The notes under the pieces: generated by a model | What the model was told of the DNA's origin: nothing | Seen by the model: only the letters and a program-made list of their open reading frames with translations | Databases searched by the model: none | Position numbers and translations under genes: made by a program | NCBI GenBank assembly: GCA_963748985.1 | Contig: CAVVKQ010000001.1 | Span: 310,001-374,000 of the forward strand | DNA length: 64,000 bases | Reading direction: 5' to 3' | Source of the DNA: RPQJ01 sp963748985 | GTDB taxonomy: Bacteria > Pseudomonadota > Gammaproteobacteria > Steroidobacterales > Steroidobacteraceae | Part shown: one piece after another, positions 1 to 10,503 of the stretch | Numbering within the stretch: position 1 is the stretch's first letter | Layout of the letters: every line of letters starts with the position of its first letter

Positions 1-2097
1 CAGCGACCAGACCAGCGCGGCCAGGTTCACGAGCAGGTTGAAGCCGTCCGCGAGCCAGGGCAGCCAACCGGCCACGAAGTGGTAGCGCTGGCCCGTGGTC
101 AGTCCCGTGTCGCGCCCGTGGATCAGCGCGCCGAAATGGCGGCGCAGGATCTGCATGGCGCCGAACGCCCAGCGCGACCGTTGCTTCTTGAAGTCGAGGA
201 ACGTGTCCGGCATCAGCCCGCGGCCGTAGCTGCGCGCGATGTAGGTTGTTTCGTAGCCCTCGTCGAGGATACGCAGGCCGAGCTCGGCGTCCTCCGTGAT
301 GCACCACTCGGACCAGCCGATGCGCTGCAGCAGGTCGCGCCGCACCATGGTCATCGTGCCGTGCTGGATGATCGCGTTGCGCTCGTTGCGCGTGACCATG
401 CCGATGTGGAAGAAGCCGCGGTATTCCGCGTGGCACATCGCCTTGAAGGCGCTTTCGCCGGCATCGCGGTAGTCCTGCGGCGCCTGTACGACGCCGGTGC
501 GCGGGTTGGCGAACGCCGGCACCAGGTCGCGCAGCCATTCGCGCCGCACCACGTAGTCGGCGTCGATCACGGCGACCACCTTGGCGTCGGGCGAGGTGTT
601 GCGCAGCGCGAAATTGAGCGCGCCTGCCTTGAAGCCGTCGAGCGGCGCGACGTGGAAGAAGCGGAACCTTGCGCCGAGCCTGGCGCAGTGCGCCTCGACA
701 GGCCGCCACACGGACTCGTCCCGCGTGTTGTTGTCGATGACCAGGACCTCGAAATCCGGGTAATCGAGGGCAGCGAGCGAGTCCAGCGTCTCGATCAGCA
801 TGTCCGGCGGCTCGTTGTAGGCCGGCACGTGGATGGAGACTCGTGGCAATTCGGCGTTCGCGACCCTGGCCGGTCGCAGCAGGCGGTCATGCGTCGTCAC
901 CCAGCGCGCCTCGGCCCACTCGTGCGCTTCGGCGAACAGCACGGCGACGACTCCCAGCATGCCGACCATCAGCACGGCGCCGACCAGCACGCTGCTCACG
1001 GTCAGGTACTGCTGCGAGAAGTCGTAGATCGTCCACACGAGCAGCGTCGCCGTGGAGTACACGATGACAGCCAGGAAGCTGCGGCCCCGGTTGCGCAGTG
1101 TGTGGCTGTGGAAATAGAACAGCCACAGCATGAACGCCGCCGCAAGAACCGACGCAGCAGCGAGCACATGCCAGTGCGGCACTCGCACGATCGGCGCGCG
1201 GAATTCGAACTTCTGCTGCCGGTCCGCGTCGTACACGCCCCAGTACGCGCCCACCTTGCCTTCGGCCGCCGTTTTCCACGGCTGATCGAACGCTTCCATC
1301 ACGAAGTACTCGAGCCGCTGCTGTTCGGCGTAGGCAAGAAAACGACGCAGGAACAGCGCTTCGTTCGCGGTGGTCGCGACGGCGGACTCGCGCGTGCGGC
1401 CTTCGCTCGGCCAGCCCACTTCACCGATCACGATCGGCTTGCCGGGAAACGCGCTGCGGACTTCGCCGAGCTTGGCGACGACGTAACCGACGGCCGCTTC
1501 GACTTCGACGCCTTCCCAGTACGGCAGCATGTGTACCGTGATGAAGTCGACGTGCGCCACGAGCTCCGGATGCCTGATCCAGACGTGCCAGGGCTCGGCG
1601 GTGCTCACCGGCTGCTTCGTGGCGGCCCGCACGCGGTCGAGGTGCGCGATGAGATCCTCGATCGGCAAGTCGCCACGCAGGACAACTTCGTTGCCGATGA
1701 GGATGCGCGTGACGTTGCGATTGGTATTGGCGAGCCGGATCGCCGCTTCAACTTCGCGGGCGTTCCGCTCGCGGTCCGAGTCGATCCAGCTGCCAAGCAT
1801 CACCTTCAGCCCGTGCTTGCGCGCAAGCGCCGGAATCTGCCCGAGGGTGCCGATCGAGCTGTAGGTGCGGACGGCACGGGTCGTACCGGCAAGCAGCTTC
1901 AGGTCCGCGTCGATCTGCGCGGCGGTCGGGTCTTCGCCTGCGATCGCGTCCTGGTCCTTCTGGTACGGCTGGAATGCGAACCCATGGATGACGCGCGGCA
2001 GCGCCGGTTCGGATGTCGGGCGATTGGCATAGCCCCATGCCGCCACCGTGAGCATGGCGAACAGGACGACGATCAGGAAACCCGACAGCTTTTTCAT
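1..2097 (-). CDS. GH17-GT2 fusion: beta-glucan synthase-like membrane glycosyltransferase (3' end outside window)
   Basis: The ATG is at 2097 and 699 codons run off the left edge without a stop. An N-terminal hydrophobic anchor (residues about 5-22) is followed by a glycoside-hydrolase-17-like domain carrying the catalytic-type motif GEVGWPSEGRTR. Two or more membrane helices come next, then a family-2 processive glycosyltransferase domain with VIDADY (DxD), TEDAELG (TED) and a QRSRW motif (QxxRW), the signature residues of cellulose-synthase-like enzymes. Known fusions of this kind are proposed to make or remodel beta-1,3/1,6 glucans at the inner membrane. The polymer here is inferred only. 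The C-terminal membrane region is missing from the window. Confidence 0.85.
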   Translation of the reverse strand, partial: MKKLSGFLIVVLFAMLTVAAWGYANRPTSEPALPRVIHGFAFQPYQKDQDAIAGEDPTAAQIDADLKLLAGTTRAVRTYSSIGTLGQIPALARKHGLKVMLGSWIDSDRERNAREVEAAIRLANTNRNVTRILIGNEVVLRGDLPIEDLIAHLDRVRAATKQPVSTAEPWHVWIRHPELVAHVDFITVHMLPYWEGVEVEAAVGYVVAKLGEVRSAFPGKPIVIGEVGWPSEGRTRESAVATTANEALFLRRFLAYAEQQRLEYFVMEAFDQPWKTAAEGKVGAYWGVYDADRQQKFEFRAPIVRVPHWHVLAAASVLAAAFMLWLFYFHSHTLRNRGRSFLAVIVYSTATLLVWTIYDFSQQYLTVSSVLVGAVLMVGMLGVVAVLFAEAHEWAEARWVTTHDRLLRPARVANAELPRVSIHVPAYNEPPDMLIETLDSLAALDYPDFEVLVIDNNTRDESVWRPVEAHCARLGARFRFFHVAPLDGFKAGALNFALRNTSPDAKVVAVIDADYVVRREWLRDLVPAFANPRTGVVQAPQDYRDAGESAFKAMCHAEYRGFFHIGMVTRNERNAIIQHGTMTMVRRDLLQRIGWSEWCITEDAELGLRILDEGYETTYIARSYGRGLMPDTFLDFKKQRSRWAFGAMQILRRHFGALIHGRDTGLTTGQRYHFVAGWLPWLADGFNLLVNLAALVWSL

Positions 2098-2264
2098 TCA
2101 CCACCCGCGCGACGAGCCGCGATTCTAGGTGCCGTGCAATGTGGCGTGCGGGCTGCAGGGTGTCGGGTATTGGCGACAACTGAACGAACTTGGCGGGCCC
2201 CGCACCAACGTGGAGCGTTGTCGGTCCAGATCGGCGCGTCAGGCGGGCTGGAATGCCCGGGAGA

Positions 2265-3722
2265 TCAGAATTTCCAGACCAGGTTCAACTGCAGGGTGTC
2301 GGCCGATGGCGTGCTGGTCGCGTTCTCGAAGTCCATCCAGCGCATCCGATAGGCGCCGTCGGCGGCCAACGAATTGCTGAAGTTGTAACGCATGCCGATG
2401 CCGACCTCGTAGGCGAGTCCATCGACCGTCCGCGTGTCCTGCCAGGACGTGCAGATGTAGCCCCACCATGGGTGCCACCAGCAACCGACCTCGGGTGGCG
2501 CGGAGGCGATGTTGGTGTCGACCCAGGCCCAACCCACGCCACCGACGACGTAGGGCGTCAACGGGCCAGTGAGGAAGGTATAGGCGGCATCGAACATCAG
2601 CGACATCGTGTCGAGGCTGCCTTCGATCGCATACGACTCGCCTGGGGAGTCGCCCACAACGTCGGCGCTGTAGTCTTTCTGGTCGAACGTGAAGGTCGAC
2701 CCGACCCGCAGGCGATCCGTGAAGTGATAGCCGGCCCCAGCCATGAAACCGAAACCGCTGTCAATCGCGGCCGTCGTGCCGCCGTCGAAGTCGACGTCGC
2801 TCGAATTTGATGCGATGACGCCGACAGTGGCTTCCCATTGCCCGGCTTGCGGCGGCGCACCTCCGAGTTGCCATCCGCCGCCACCGCTGTCGCCCGCGTT
2901 GCCTGCTGCTGCGGTCCCTGCGACTGCAGCGCCTGGGGCCATCTGATCGGGAAGGGTGTATGCGTTAGCCTTGCGGACGTTGTCGGCGACCTGCGCCAGG
3001 TCATCGAGCTCCAGCTTGCGGTACGCAGCCGCAAGGATCTTGAGTGCGTCGTCCACGGCAGGCGCGCCGTCGAAGCCTGTGATGACGCCCTTGGCGCGAT
3101 TGGCCGCACCGACGTAGGCGCCACGCTTCAGGTAGAAGCGCGCCACCGCGATCTCGTAATCAGCCAGCCGGTTGCGCAGGAAAATCATTCGCTGGCGCGC
3201 ATCGGCCGAGTACGGGCTCTTCGGGTACTGCTGCACCAGCACCTGGAAGGCCTGGAACGACTTGCTTGCTTCATGCGCCGGGCGCTTGGCGATGTCGGCC
3301 TTGAACTTGCGCTCGAGCCAGTTGGCTCCCGACTCGAAATACACCAGACCGCGGACGTAATAGGCGTAGTCGACTCGCGGATGTGTCGGGTTTTCGCGGA
3401 TGAACTGGTCCGCCTGGTCGATCGCCGCCTCAGCCGACCGGTTCTTGTAGTACGCGTAAATCAGGTCCAGCTGGCCCTGTTTGGCCTGCTCGCTGAACGG
3501 GTAGCGGGCCTCCAGCATTTCGTACCGCTGGATTGCGCCAGGGTAATTGTTGTTCTTGATGTCGCGGATGGCGTCCCGGTAGAGCTGCTCCGGCGAGCCC
3601 TCGATGACCTTGTCCCCCTTGTCCTTGTCCCAGAACTTGAGGCTGCTGCAGCCGCTGGTGCCCAGCAGCGCCAACGCGAGCAGGGCCGAAGCGAGTAAAC
3701 GTCGGGAAAAGGCAGCAGCCAT
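2265..3722 (-). CDS. bamD: BamD lipoprotein fused to a C-terminal outer-membrane beta-barrel domain
   Basis: Residues 1-25 form a lipoprotein signal ending GTSGC, with the lipidated Cys at 25. Residues about 40-258 are a clear BamD TPR domain (QLDLIYAYYKN, NPTHPRVDYAYYVRGL, FLRNRLADYE), the subunit of the BAM complex that folds outer-membrane proteins. BamD normally ends near 245-260 aa. Here a Gly/Ala-rich linker (about 259-293) leads without a break into about 190 residues of amphipathic strands ending LQLNLVWKF, a typical barrel C-terminus with a terminal Phe. An upstream in-frame ATG exists, but 3722 gives the proper signal peptide and has an AGGAT ribosome site. The gene diverges from rluD as in other gammaproteobacteria. 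The BamD part is certain. Whether the fusion is real depends on the assembly, but no frameshift is visible. Confidence 0.9.
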   Translation of the reverse strand: MAAAFSRRLLASALLALALLGTSGCSSLKFWDKDKGDKVIEGSPEQLYRDAIRDIKNNNYPGAIQRYEMLEARYPFSEQAKQGQLDLIYAYYKNRSAEAAIDQADQFIRENPTHPRVDYAYYVRGLVYFESGANWLERKFKADIAKRPAHEASKSFQAFQVLVQQYPKSPYSADARQRMIFLRNRLADYEIAVARFYLKRGAYVGAANRAKGVITGFDGAPAVDDALKILAAAYRKLELDDLAQVADNVRKANAYTLPDQMAPGAAVAGTAAAGNAGDSGGGGWQLGGAPPQAGQWEATVGVIASNSSDVDFDGGTTAAIDSGFGFMAGAGYHFTDRLRVGSTFTFDQKDYSADVVGDSPGESYAIEGSLDTMSLMFDAAYTFLTGPLTPYVVGGVGWAWVDTNIASAPPEVGCWWHPWWGYICTSWQDTRTVDGLAYEVGIGMRYNFSNSLAADGAYRMRWMDFENATSTPSADTLQLNLVWKF

Positions 3723-3778
3723 GGAGGATCCTGGGTCGAGCCCTGCGGAAGGGCGTGAAGTATATAGAATTCGACCCC

Positions 3779-4744
3779 ATGCCGACCTCAACCGTTCAAC
3801 TCAGCCTGCAGATTCCCGACACCGAAGCGGGACAACGTCTCGACCAGGCGCTTGCCCGCCTGCTGCCCGACTATTCCCGCAGCCGCCTCAAGACGTGGAT
3901 CGAGGCCGGCGAGGTGCTGGTCGATGGGTCCGTTCGCCGCCCCAGGGACAAGGTCAACGGCGGTGAAACGGTCGCCGTTGCCGGCACCGTGATCGAGGAA
4001 TCGACAGCGGAAGCCCAGGCCATTCCGCTCCTGATGGCGTACGAGGACAAACACGTCTTCATCGTCGACAAACCCGCCGGGTTGGTCGTGCATCCCGGCG
4101 CCGGGAACCCCGACCAGACGCTGCAGAACGCGCTGCTGTCGCGCGACCCCGAGCTCGGAAAACTGCCTCGCGCCGGCATCGTGCACCGGCTCGACAAGGA
4201 CACGAGCGGGTTGCTGATCGTGGCCCGCACGCTCAAGGCGCACACCGCGCTGGTGCGGATGCTCGAAGCGCGCGAGATTCACCGCGAATACGAAACTATC
4301 TGCCGGGGCGTGATGACGGCGGGCGGCACGATCGACGCGCCGATCGACCGGCACCCGACCGACCGCGTGCGCATGGCGATCCGCGACGGCGGTCGCGATG
4401 CCGTCACGCATTACCGCGTGATCCGGCGTTTCCGTGCGCACACCCACGTCCGTGTGCAACTCGAAACCGGGCGCACTCACCAGATCCGCGTGCACCTTGC
4501 GCACGTCAACTACCCGATCGTCGGTGACCGCGTTTACGGCGGCCGGCTCGCGCTGCCGAAAGGGGCGACTGAAGATTTACGCACAGCGTTGCGTGAATTC
4601 CCGCGTCAGGCACTGCACGCTGCGAGGCTGCAACTGCAGCATCCCGTGACGGGCAAGCCGCTCGAAGCGCAGGCGCCGTTGCCCGAGGACATGCTGGGGC
4701 TCCTTGCGGTGCTCGCTGCGGATTTCGCCGCTGCCAAGGCATGA
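3779..4744 (+). CDS. rluD: 23S rRNA pseudouridine(1911/1915/1917) synthase RluD
   Basis: This 321-aa enzyme isomerises uridines in helix 69 of 23S rRNA. An N-terminal S4 RNA-binding domain (about 18-75) is followed by the RluA-family catalytic domain. The motif HRLDKDTSGLL places the catalytic Asp at 139. The motif GRTHQIRVH lies further on. I chose the ATG at 3779 over the one at 3755 because it begins the conserved region and leaves a short divergent intergenic gap to bamD. The stop overlaps the pgeF start by 4 nt (ATGA), indicating translational coupling. Confidence 0.95.
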   Translation: MPTSTVQLSLQIPDTEAGQRLDQALARLLPDYSRSRLKTWIEAGEVLVDGSVRRPRDKVNGGETVAVAGTVIEESTAEAQAIPLLMAYEDKHVFIVDKPAGLVVHPGAGNPDQTLQNALLSRDPELGKLPRAGIVHRLDKDTSGLLIVARTLKAHTALVRMLEAREIHREYETICRGVMTAGGTIDAPIDRHPTDRVRMAIRDGGRDAVTHYRVIRRFRAHTHVRVQLETGRTHQIRVHLAHVNYPIVGDRVYGGRLALPKGATEDLRTALREFPRQALHAARLQLQHPVTGKPLEAQAPLPEDMLGLLAVLAADFAAAKA

Positions 4745-5553
4745 CGCAGGGCGTGTCCTCGCCGCGGGGTTCGTGGCTGACGCCCGACTGGGACGTTGCG
4801 CCGAACGTGCGTGCTCTCTCGACGTTGCGCGGCGGCGGCCTGAGTGCAAATGCCTGCGCGAGCTTCAACCTCGCCCAGCACGTCGGGGATGACCCGGAGC
4901 ACGTGCGTGCAAATCGCGCGTTGCTGCGAGCCGCAGCGAAGTTGCCGTCGGAGCCGCTCTGGCTCGAGCAGGTGCACGGCGTTCACGTCGTCGAACATCC
5001 CGGGCCTGCCGCCTCGCGTGCCGTGCAGCCGCGTGCGGATGCGGCCGTTGCCTTCGAGCCCGGACGAGTCTGCGTGGTGATGACGGCCGATTGCCTGCCG
5101 GTCGTGTTAGCGGATCGCGCCGGCACACGAATCGGTGTCGCGCATGCGGGCTGGCGCGGACTCGTGGGTGGCGTGCTCGAAGCCACCGTGGCAGCGCTGC
5201 AAGCGGGGCCCGATCAGCTCGTTGCCTGGCTCGGACCGGCGATCGGACCGGACGCGTTCGAAGTCGGACCCGAGGTGCGTGACGCATTCATCGCACGTGA
5301 CGCCGCGAACGACGACGCGTTCGTGCGCAACGAGGCTGGCCGCTTCCAGGCCGACTTGTACCGCCTGGCGCGCCGCGCGCTGGCCCGTGTCGGCGTCCGC
5401 CAGGTCAGTGGCGGTGGGCGCTGCACACAGCGCGAGGCCGCGGAATTCTTTTCATTCCGACGCGACGGCGGCCGGACCGGCCGCATGGCGACGCTGGCGT
5501 GGCTTACGCCCGTCAGCCCTGCCGGTTCCCAGGAAGGGCGCGTGGTAACCTGA
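4741..5553 (+). CDS. pgeF: Peptidoglycan editing factor PgeF (YfiH, multicopper-oxidase-like laccase domain)
   Basis: This 270-aa cytoplasmic protein belongs to the DUF152/YfiH family, which corrects L-Ser misincorporated at the L-Ala position of peptidoglycan precursors. Family motifs are present in order: LEQVHG, MTADCLPV, VAHAGWRG (metal-site His and Cys) and GPAIGPDAFEVG. The length is normal. It overlaps rluD by 4 nt, the conserved rluD-pgeF-clpB order of gammaproteobacteria. Confidence 0.92.
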   Translation: MTQGVSSPRGSWLTPDWDVAPNVRALSTLRGGGLSANACASFNLAQHVGDDPEHVRANRALLRAAAKLPSEPLWLEQVHGVHVVEHPGPAASRAVQPRADAAVAFEPGRVCVVMTADCLPVVLADRAGTRIGVAHAGWRGLVGGVLEATVAALQAGPDQLVAWLGPAIGPDAFEVGPEVRDAFIARDAANDDAFVRNEAGRFQADLYRLARRALARVGVRQVSGGGRCTQREAAEFFSFRRDGGRTGRMATLAWLTPVSPAGSQEGRVVT

Positions 5554-5589
5554 CCGGCATTCCCAGCCCCGCACGCAGCAGTACGACCC

Positions 5590-6369
5590 TTGAGTAGCCT
5601 GGCCCTGATCGTCGTGTTCACGGCGCTGAGCGGTGTGTTGAGCGCCCTCGCGGCCGGCGTGTTCCTGGCTCTCGATGCGCGCTGGCGCACGGCCATGCTG
5701 CCTCACCTCGTCAGCTTCGCGACCGGGACGCTGCTCGGCGCGGCGTTCCTTGGACTGATTCCGCATGCGCTCGACGCAGCCGGTCCCGGTTCCGCTCATC
5801 GGATCTGCCTCGCGCTCCTGTTCGGCATCCTGCTGTTCTTCCTGCTCGAAAAGTTTGTGCTCTGGCGTCACTGCCACGACGATCCCTGCGAGATGCACTC
5901 GCCGAGCCACGACGCGCGCGACCGGGCCTCAGCCAGCCTGATACTCGCAGGTGACACGTTCCATAACCTGCTGGATGGCGTACTCGTGGCGGCAGCGTTC
6001 ATGACGAACCCGCAGCTCGGTATCGTCACGGCGCTTGCCGTGTTCGCCCACGAAATCCCGCAGGAAGTGGGCGACCTGGCAATCCTGCTGCAGGGTGGAT
6101 TCAGCCGCGCCCGGGCGATGACCCTGAACCTGGTCTCGAGTCTCACGTCAGTGGTGGGTGGCGTCATTGCGTACTACGCGCTCAGTACAGCGATGGATGT
6201 CCTGCCCTACGCGCTGGCCCTGGCGGCATCGAGCTTCATCTACGTGGCCGTGGCCGATCTCATCCCCGGACTGCACCGCCGCGTGGATCTGCGCGCGAGC
6301 CTGGGCCAGGTGCTGTTCATCGCCATGGGGGTGGGGCTGGTGTACCTGACGCACCAGGGAATGCACTAG
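5590..6369 (+). CDS. ZIP-family divalent metal transporter
   Basis: This 259-aa inner-membrane protein has about eight predicted helices and a His-rich stretch (RHCHDD...MHSPSH, about 92-106) between helices 3 and 4. The ZIP metal-site motifs HNLLDG (helix 4) and HEIPQE (helix 5) are present, so uptake of Zn or another divalent metal is the likely role; substrate specificity cannot be read. The start is TTG at 5590, 36 nt after pgeF. It sits where E. coli has no transporter, between pgeF and clpB. Confidence 0.85.
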   Translation: MSSLALIVVFTALSGVLSALAAGVFLALDARWRTAMLPHLVSFATGTLLGAAFLGLIPHALDAAGPGSAHRICLALLFGILLFFLLEKFVLWRHCHDDPCEMHSPSHDARDRASASLILAGDTFHNLLDGVLVAAAFMTNPQLGIVTALAVFAHEIPQEVGDLAILLQGGFSRARAMTLNLVSSLTSVVGGVIAYYALSTAMDVLPYALALAASSFIYVAVADLIPGLHRRVDLRASLGQVLFIAMGVGLVYLTHQGMH

Positions 6370-6372
6370 GAA

Positions 6373-6559
6373 GGGGTTAGGGGATAGGGGTTAGGGGATA
6401 GGGCAAAGGGGTTAGGGGATAGGGGTTAGGGGATAGTCGGAGGTACAGCTGAGACTGCGATATCAACGTAAGTAGATGACCGTTCATGGGTTTTGGTCGC
6501 AGCTGTAATCCTTCCGAAGGGCGTTCCGACTAACCCCTATCCCCTATCCCCTAACCCCT
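6373..6559. repeat. G-rich 14-bp tandem repeat with an inverted copy
   Basis: The unit GGGGTTAGGGGATA occurs four times (6373-6386, 6387-6400, 6408-6421, 6422-6435). The same sequence recurs in inverted orientation at about 6531-6559 as CCCCTATCCCCTAACCCC-type DNA. The 250-bp gap between the ZIP gene and clpB consists mainly of this element. The inverted halves could pair as a long stem, and the G-runs could form quadruplexes. A related fragment (GTTCCGAC, then AACCCCTAACCCC) appears near 14665-14690. Confidence 0.8.
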
Positions 6560-6618
6560 TTTATATCGCGGCTCCGGCCCCACTTCTGGGCGCATACCGT
6601 CCCACGGACAGAGCCCCC

Positions 6619-9207
<2,589 letters not shown>

Positions 9208-9259
9208 TCCCCGGCCGTTTCGACTACCCTAGGCCACGTTGCACGCCGCCGGACCGACC

Positions 9260-9685
9260 ATGCCGATCTACGAATACCAGTGCCAGAAGTGCCACCACCA
9301 CCTCGAGGCGCTGCAGAAGTTCTCCGACAAGCCGCTCCGGGAATGCCCCGAATGCGGCAAGCACTCGCTGCTGCGCCTGATGTCGGCGCCAATGTTCCGA
9401 CTCGCGGGCAGCGGCTGGTACGAGACCGATTTCAAGTCGGACAAGGAGAACAAGCGCAACCTGGCCGGCAAGGACGATGGCCCGCCAGCCGAGAGTTCGA
9501 CGCCCGCGGCCCCAGCCGACAAGGCTGACAAAGTCGCCACGGTCGACGCGAAGGTCGATTCGAAGGCCGAACCTGCAGCGCCGAAGCAGAGCACGGCGGC
9601 AAGGAAGCCAGCGACGAAACCTGTCGCCCGAGCCAAACCGGGCGCAAGAAAAGCCGCGCCGAAAAAAGTCGCCCGCAAGCGCTGA
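9260..9685 (+). CDS. FmdB-family zinc-ribbon protein
   Basis: This 141-aa protein begins with the family signature MPIYEYQC and a CxxC...CxxC zinc ribbon (CQKC, about 8-11; CPEC, about 32-35). The C-terminal half (about 75-141) is a low-complexity Ala/Lys/Pro tail ending in basic KKVARKR, probably disordered and possibly nucleic-acid binding. Family members sit upstream of DUF502-aspS in many gammaproteobacteria, as here, but their function is unknown. The start at 9260 is chosen because MPIYEY is invariant. Confidence 0.85.
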   Translation: MPIYEYQCQKCHHHLEALQKFSDKPLRECPECGKHSLLRLMSAPMFRLAGSGWYETDFKSDKENKRNLAGKDDGPPAESSTPAAPADKADKVATVDAKVDSKAEPAAPKQSTAARKPATKPVARAKPGARKAAPKKVARKR

Positions 9686-9722
9686 ATCGCGCGGGGAGGT
9701 GGCCCGCGCCGGAGTGAACCGA

Positions 9723-10433
9723 GTGGCTGATCCGACATCGACCGAAGACGAAGGCGCGGACAACGGCAAGGGCCGCCGCAACTTTGCGCGCCGATTGCGC
9801 AATCACCTGATCGCGGGTCTCCTGATCTGGGTTCCCGTCATGGTGACCGTCTGGGTCATCCGCTTCCTGTCGCGCATCCTCGACCAGTCGCTCGTGCTGT
9901 TGCCGCCGCCATGGCGGCCCGAGGCGCTGGTTGGCCAGTACGTTCCCGGTGTCGGCATCATCCTGTCGTTCATCCTGCTGGTCACCACAGGCGTCGTGGT
10001 CCGCAACCTTTTTGGCGGGCGGATCGTCGCGGGTTTTGAGGACCTGGTGCGGCGCATCCCCGTGATCGGCTCCGTCTACGGTGGCGCCAAGACCTTCAGC
10101 GAGACTGTGCTCACTGACAAGGGCAAGTCGTTCAAGCAGGTCGTCATGGTCGAGTTTCCGCGCAAGGGCATCTTCAGCGTGGGTTTCATCACTTCCGAGG
10201 AACTCGAAGAAGTCCAGGCCAAGACGGAGCAGGACGTGGTCTGCGTCTTCGTGCCGACGACGCCGAATCCGACCACGGGATTCATCGTCCTTGTGCCCCG
10301 CGATGAGGTCGTTCGCCTCGACATGACCGTGGACGACGCATTCAAGATGTTGCTGACGCTCGGTGTCGTCGTGCCCAAGTGGCAAAACAAGCCCGTCGCG
10401 GCTGATCTTGCGCTGCAACAACCCTCTCCGTAA
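9723..10433 (+). CDS. DUF502 inner-membrane protein
   Basis: The protein has 236 aa from a GTG start that sits 8 nt after GGAG; GTG codons further upstream are possible. After a charged N-terminus come two helices (LIAGLLIWVPVMVTVWVI and GIILSFILLVTTGVVV) and a soluble C-terminal domain with the family motifs IPVIGSVYGGAKTF and PTTPNPTTGF. DUF502 proteins commonly lie next to aspS in proteobacteria. No biochemical role is established that I can name. It is co-directional with the FmdB gene and aspS, so one transcript is likely. Confidence 0.82.
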   Translation: MADPTSTEDEGADNGKGRRNFARRLRNHLIAGLLIWVPVMVTVWVIRFLSRILDQSLVLLPPPWRPEALVGQYVPGVGIILSFILLVTTGVVVRNLFGGRIVAGFEDLVRRIPVIGSVYGGAKTFSETVLTDKGKSFKQVVMVEFPRKGIFSVGFITSEELEEVQAKTEQDVVCVFVPTTPNPTTGFIVLVPRDEVVRLDMTVDDAFKMLLTLGVVVPKWQNKPVAADLALQQPSP

Positions 10434-10503
10434 CATCCTCAGGTTGAGCGCAGAGGACTGGCCCGGGCCGGTCCCCGCACCCCCATTTGACGGGATTTCC
10501 CCC

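Noticed and set aside
79..2352. Long plus-strand open frame (757 codons)
   Set aside because: Antisense to the GH17-GT2 gene, whose motifs are unmistakable; the plus frame gives Arg/His/Val-rich sequence with no domain, a common GC-rich shadow.
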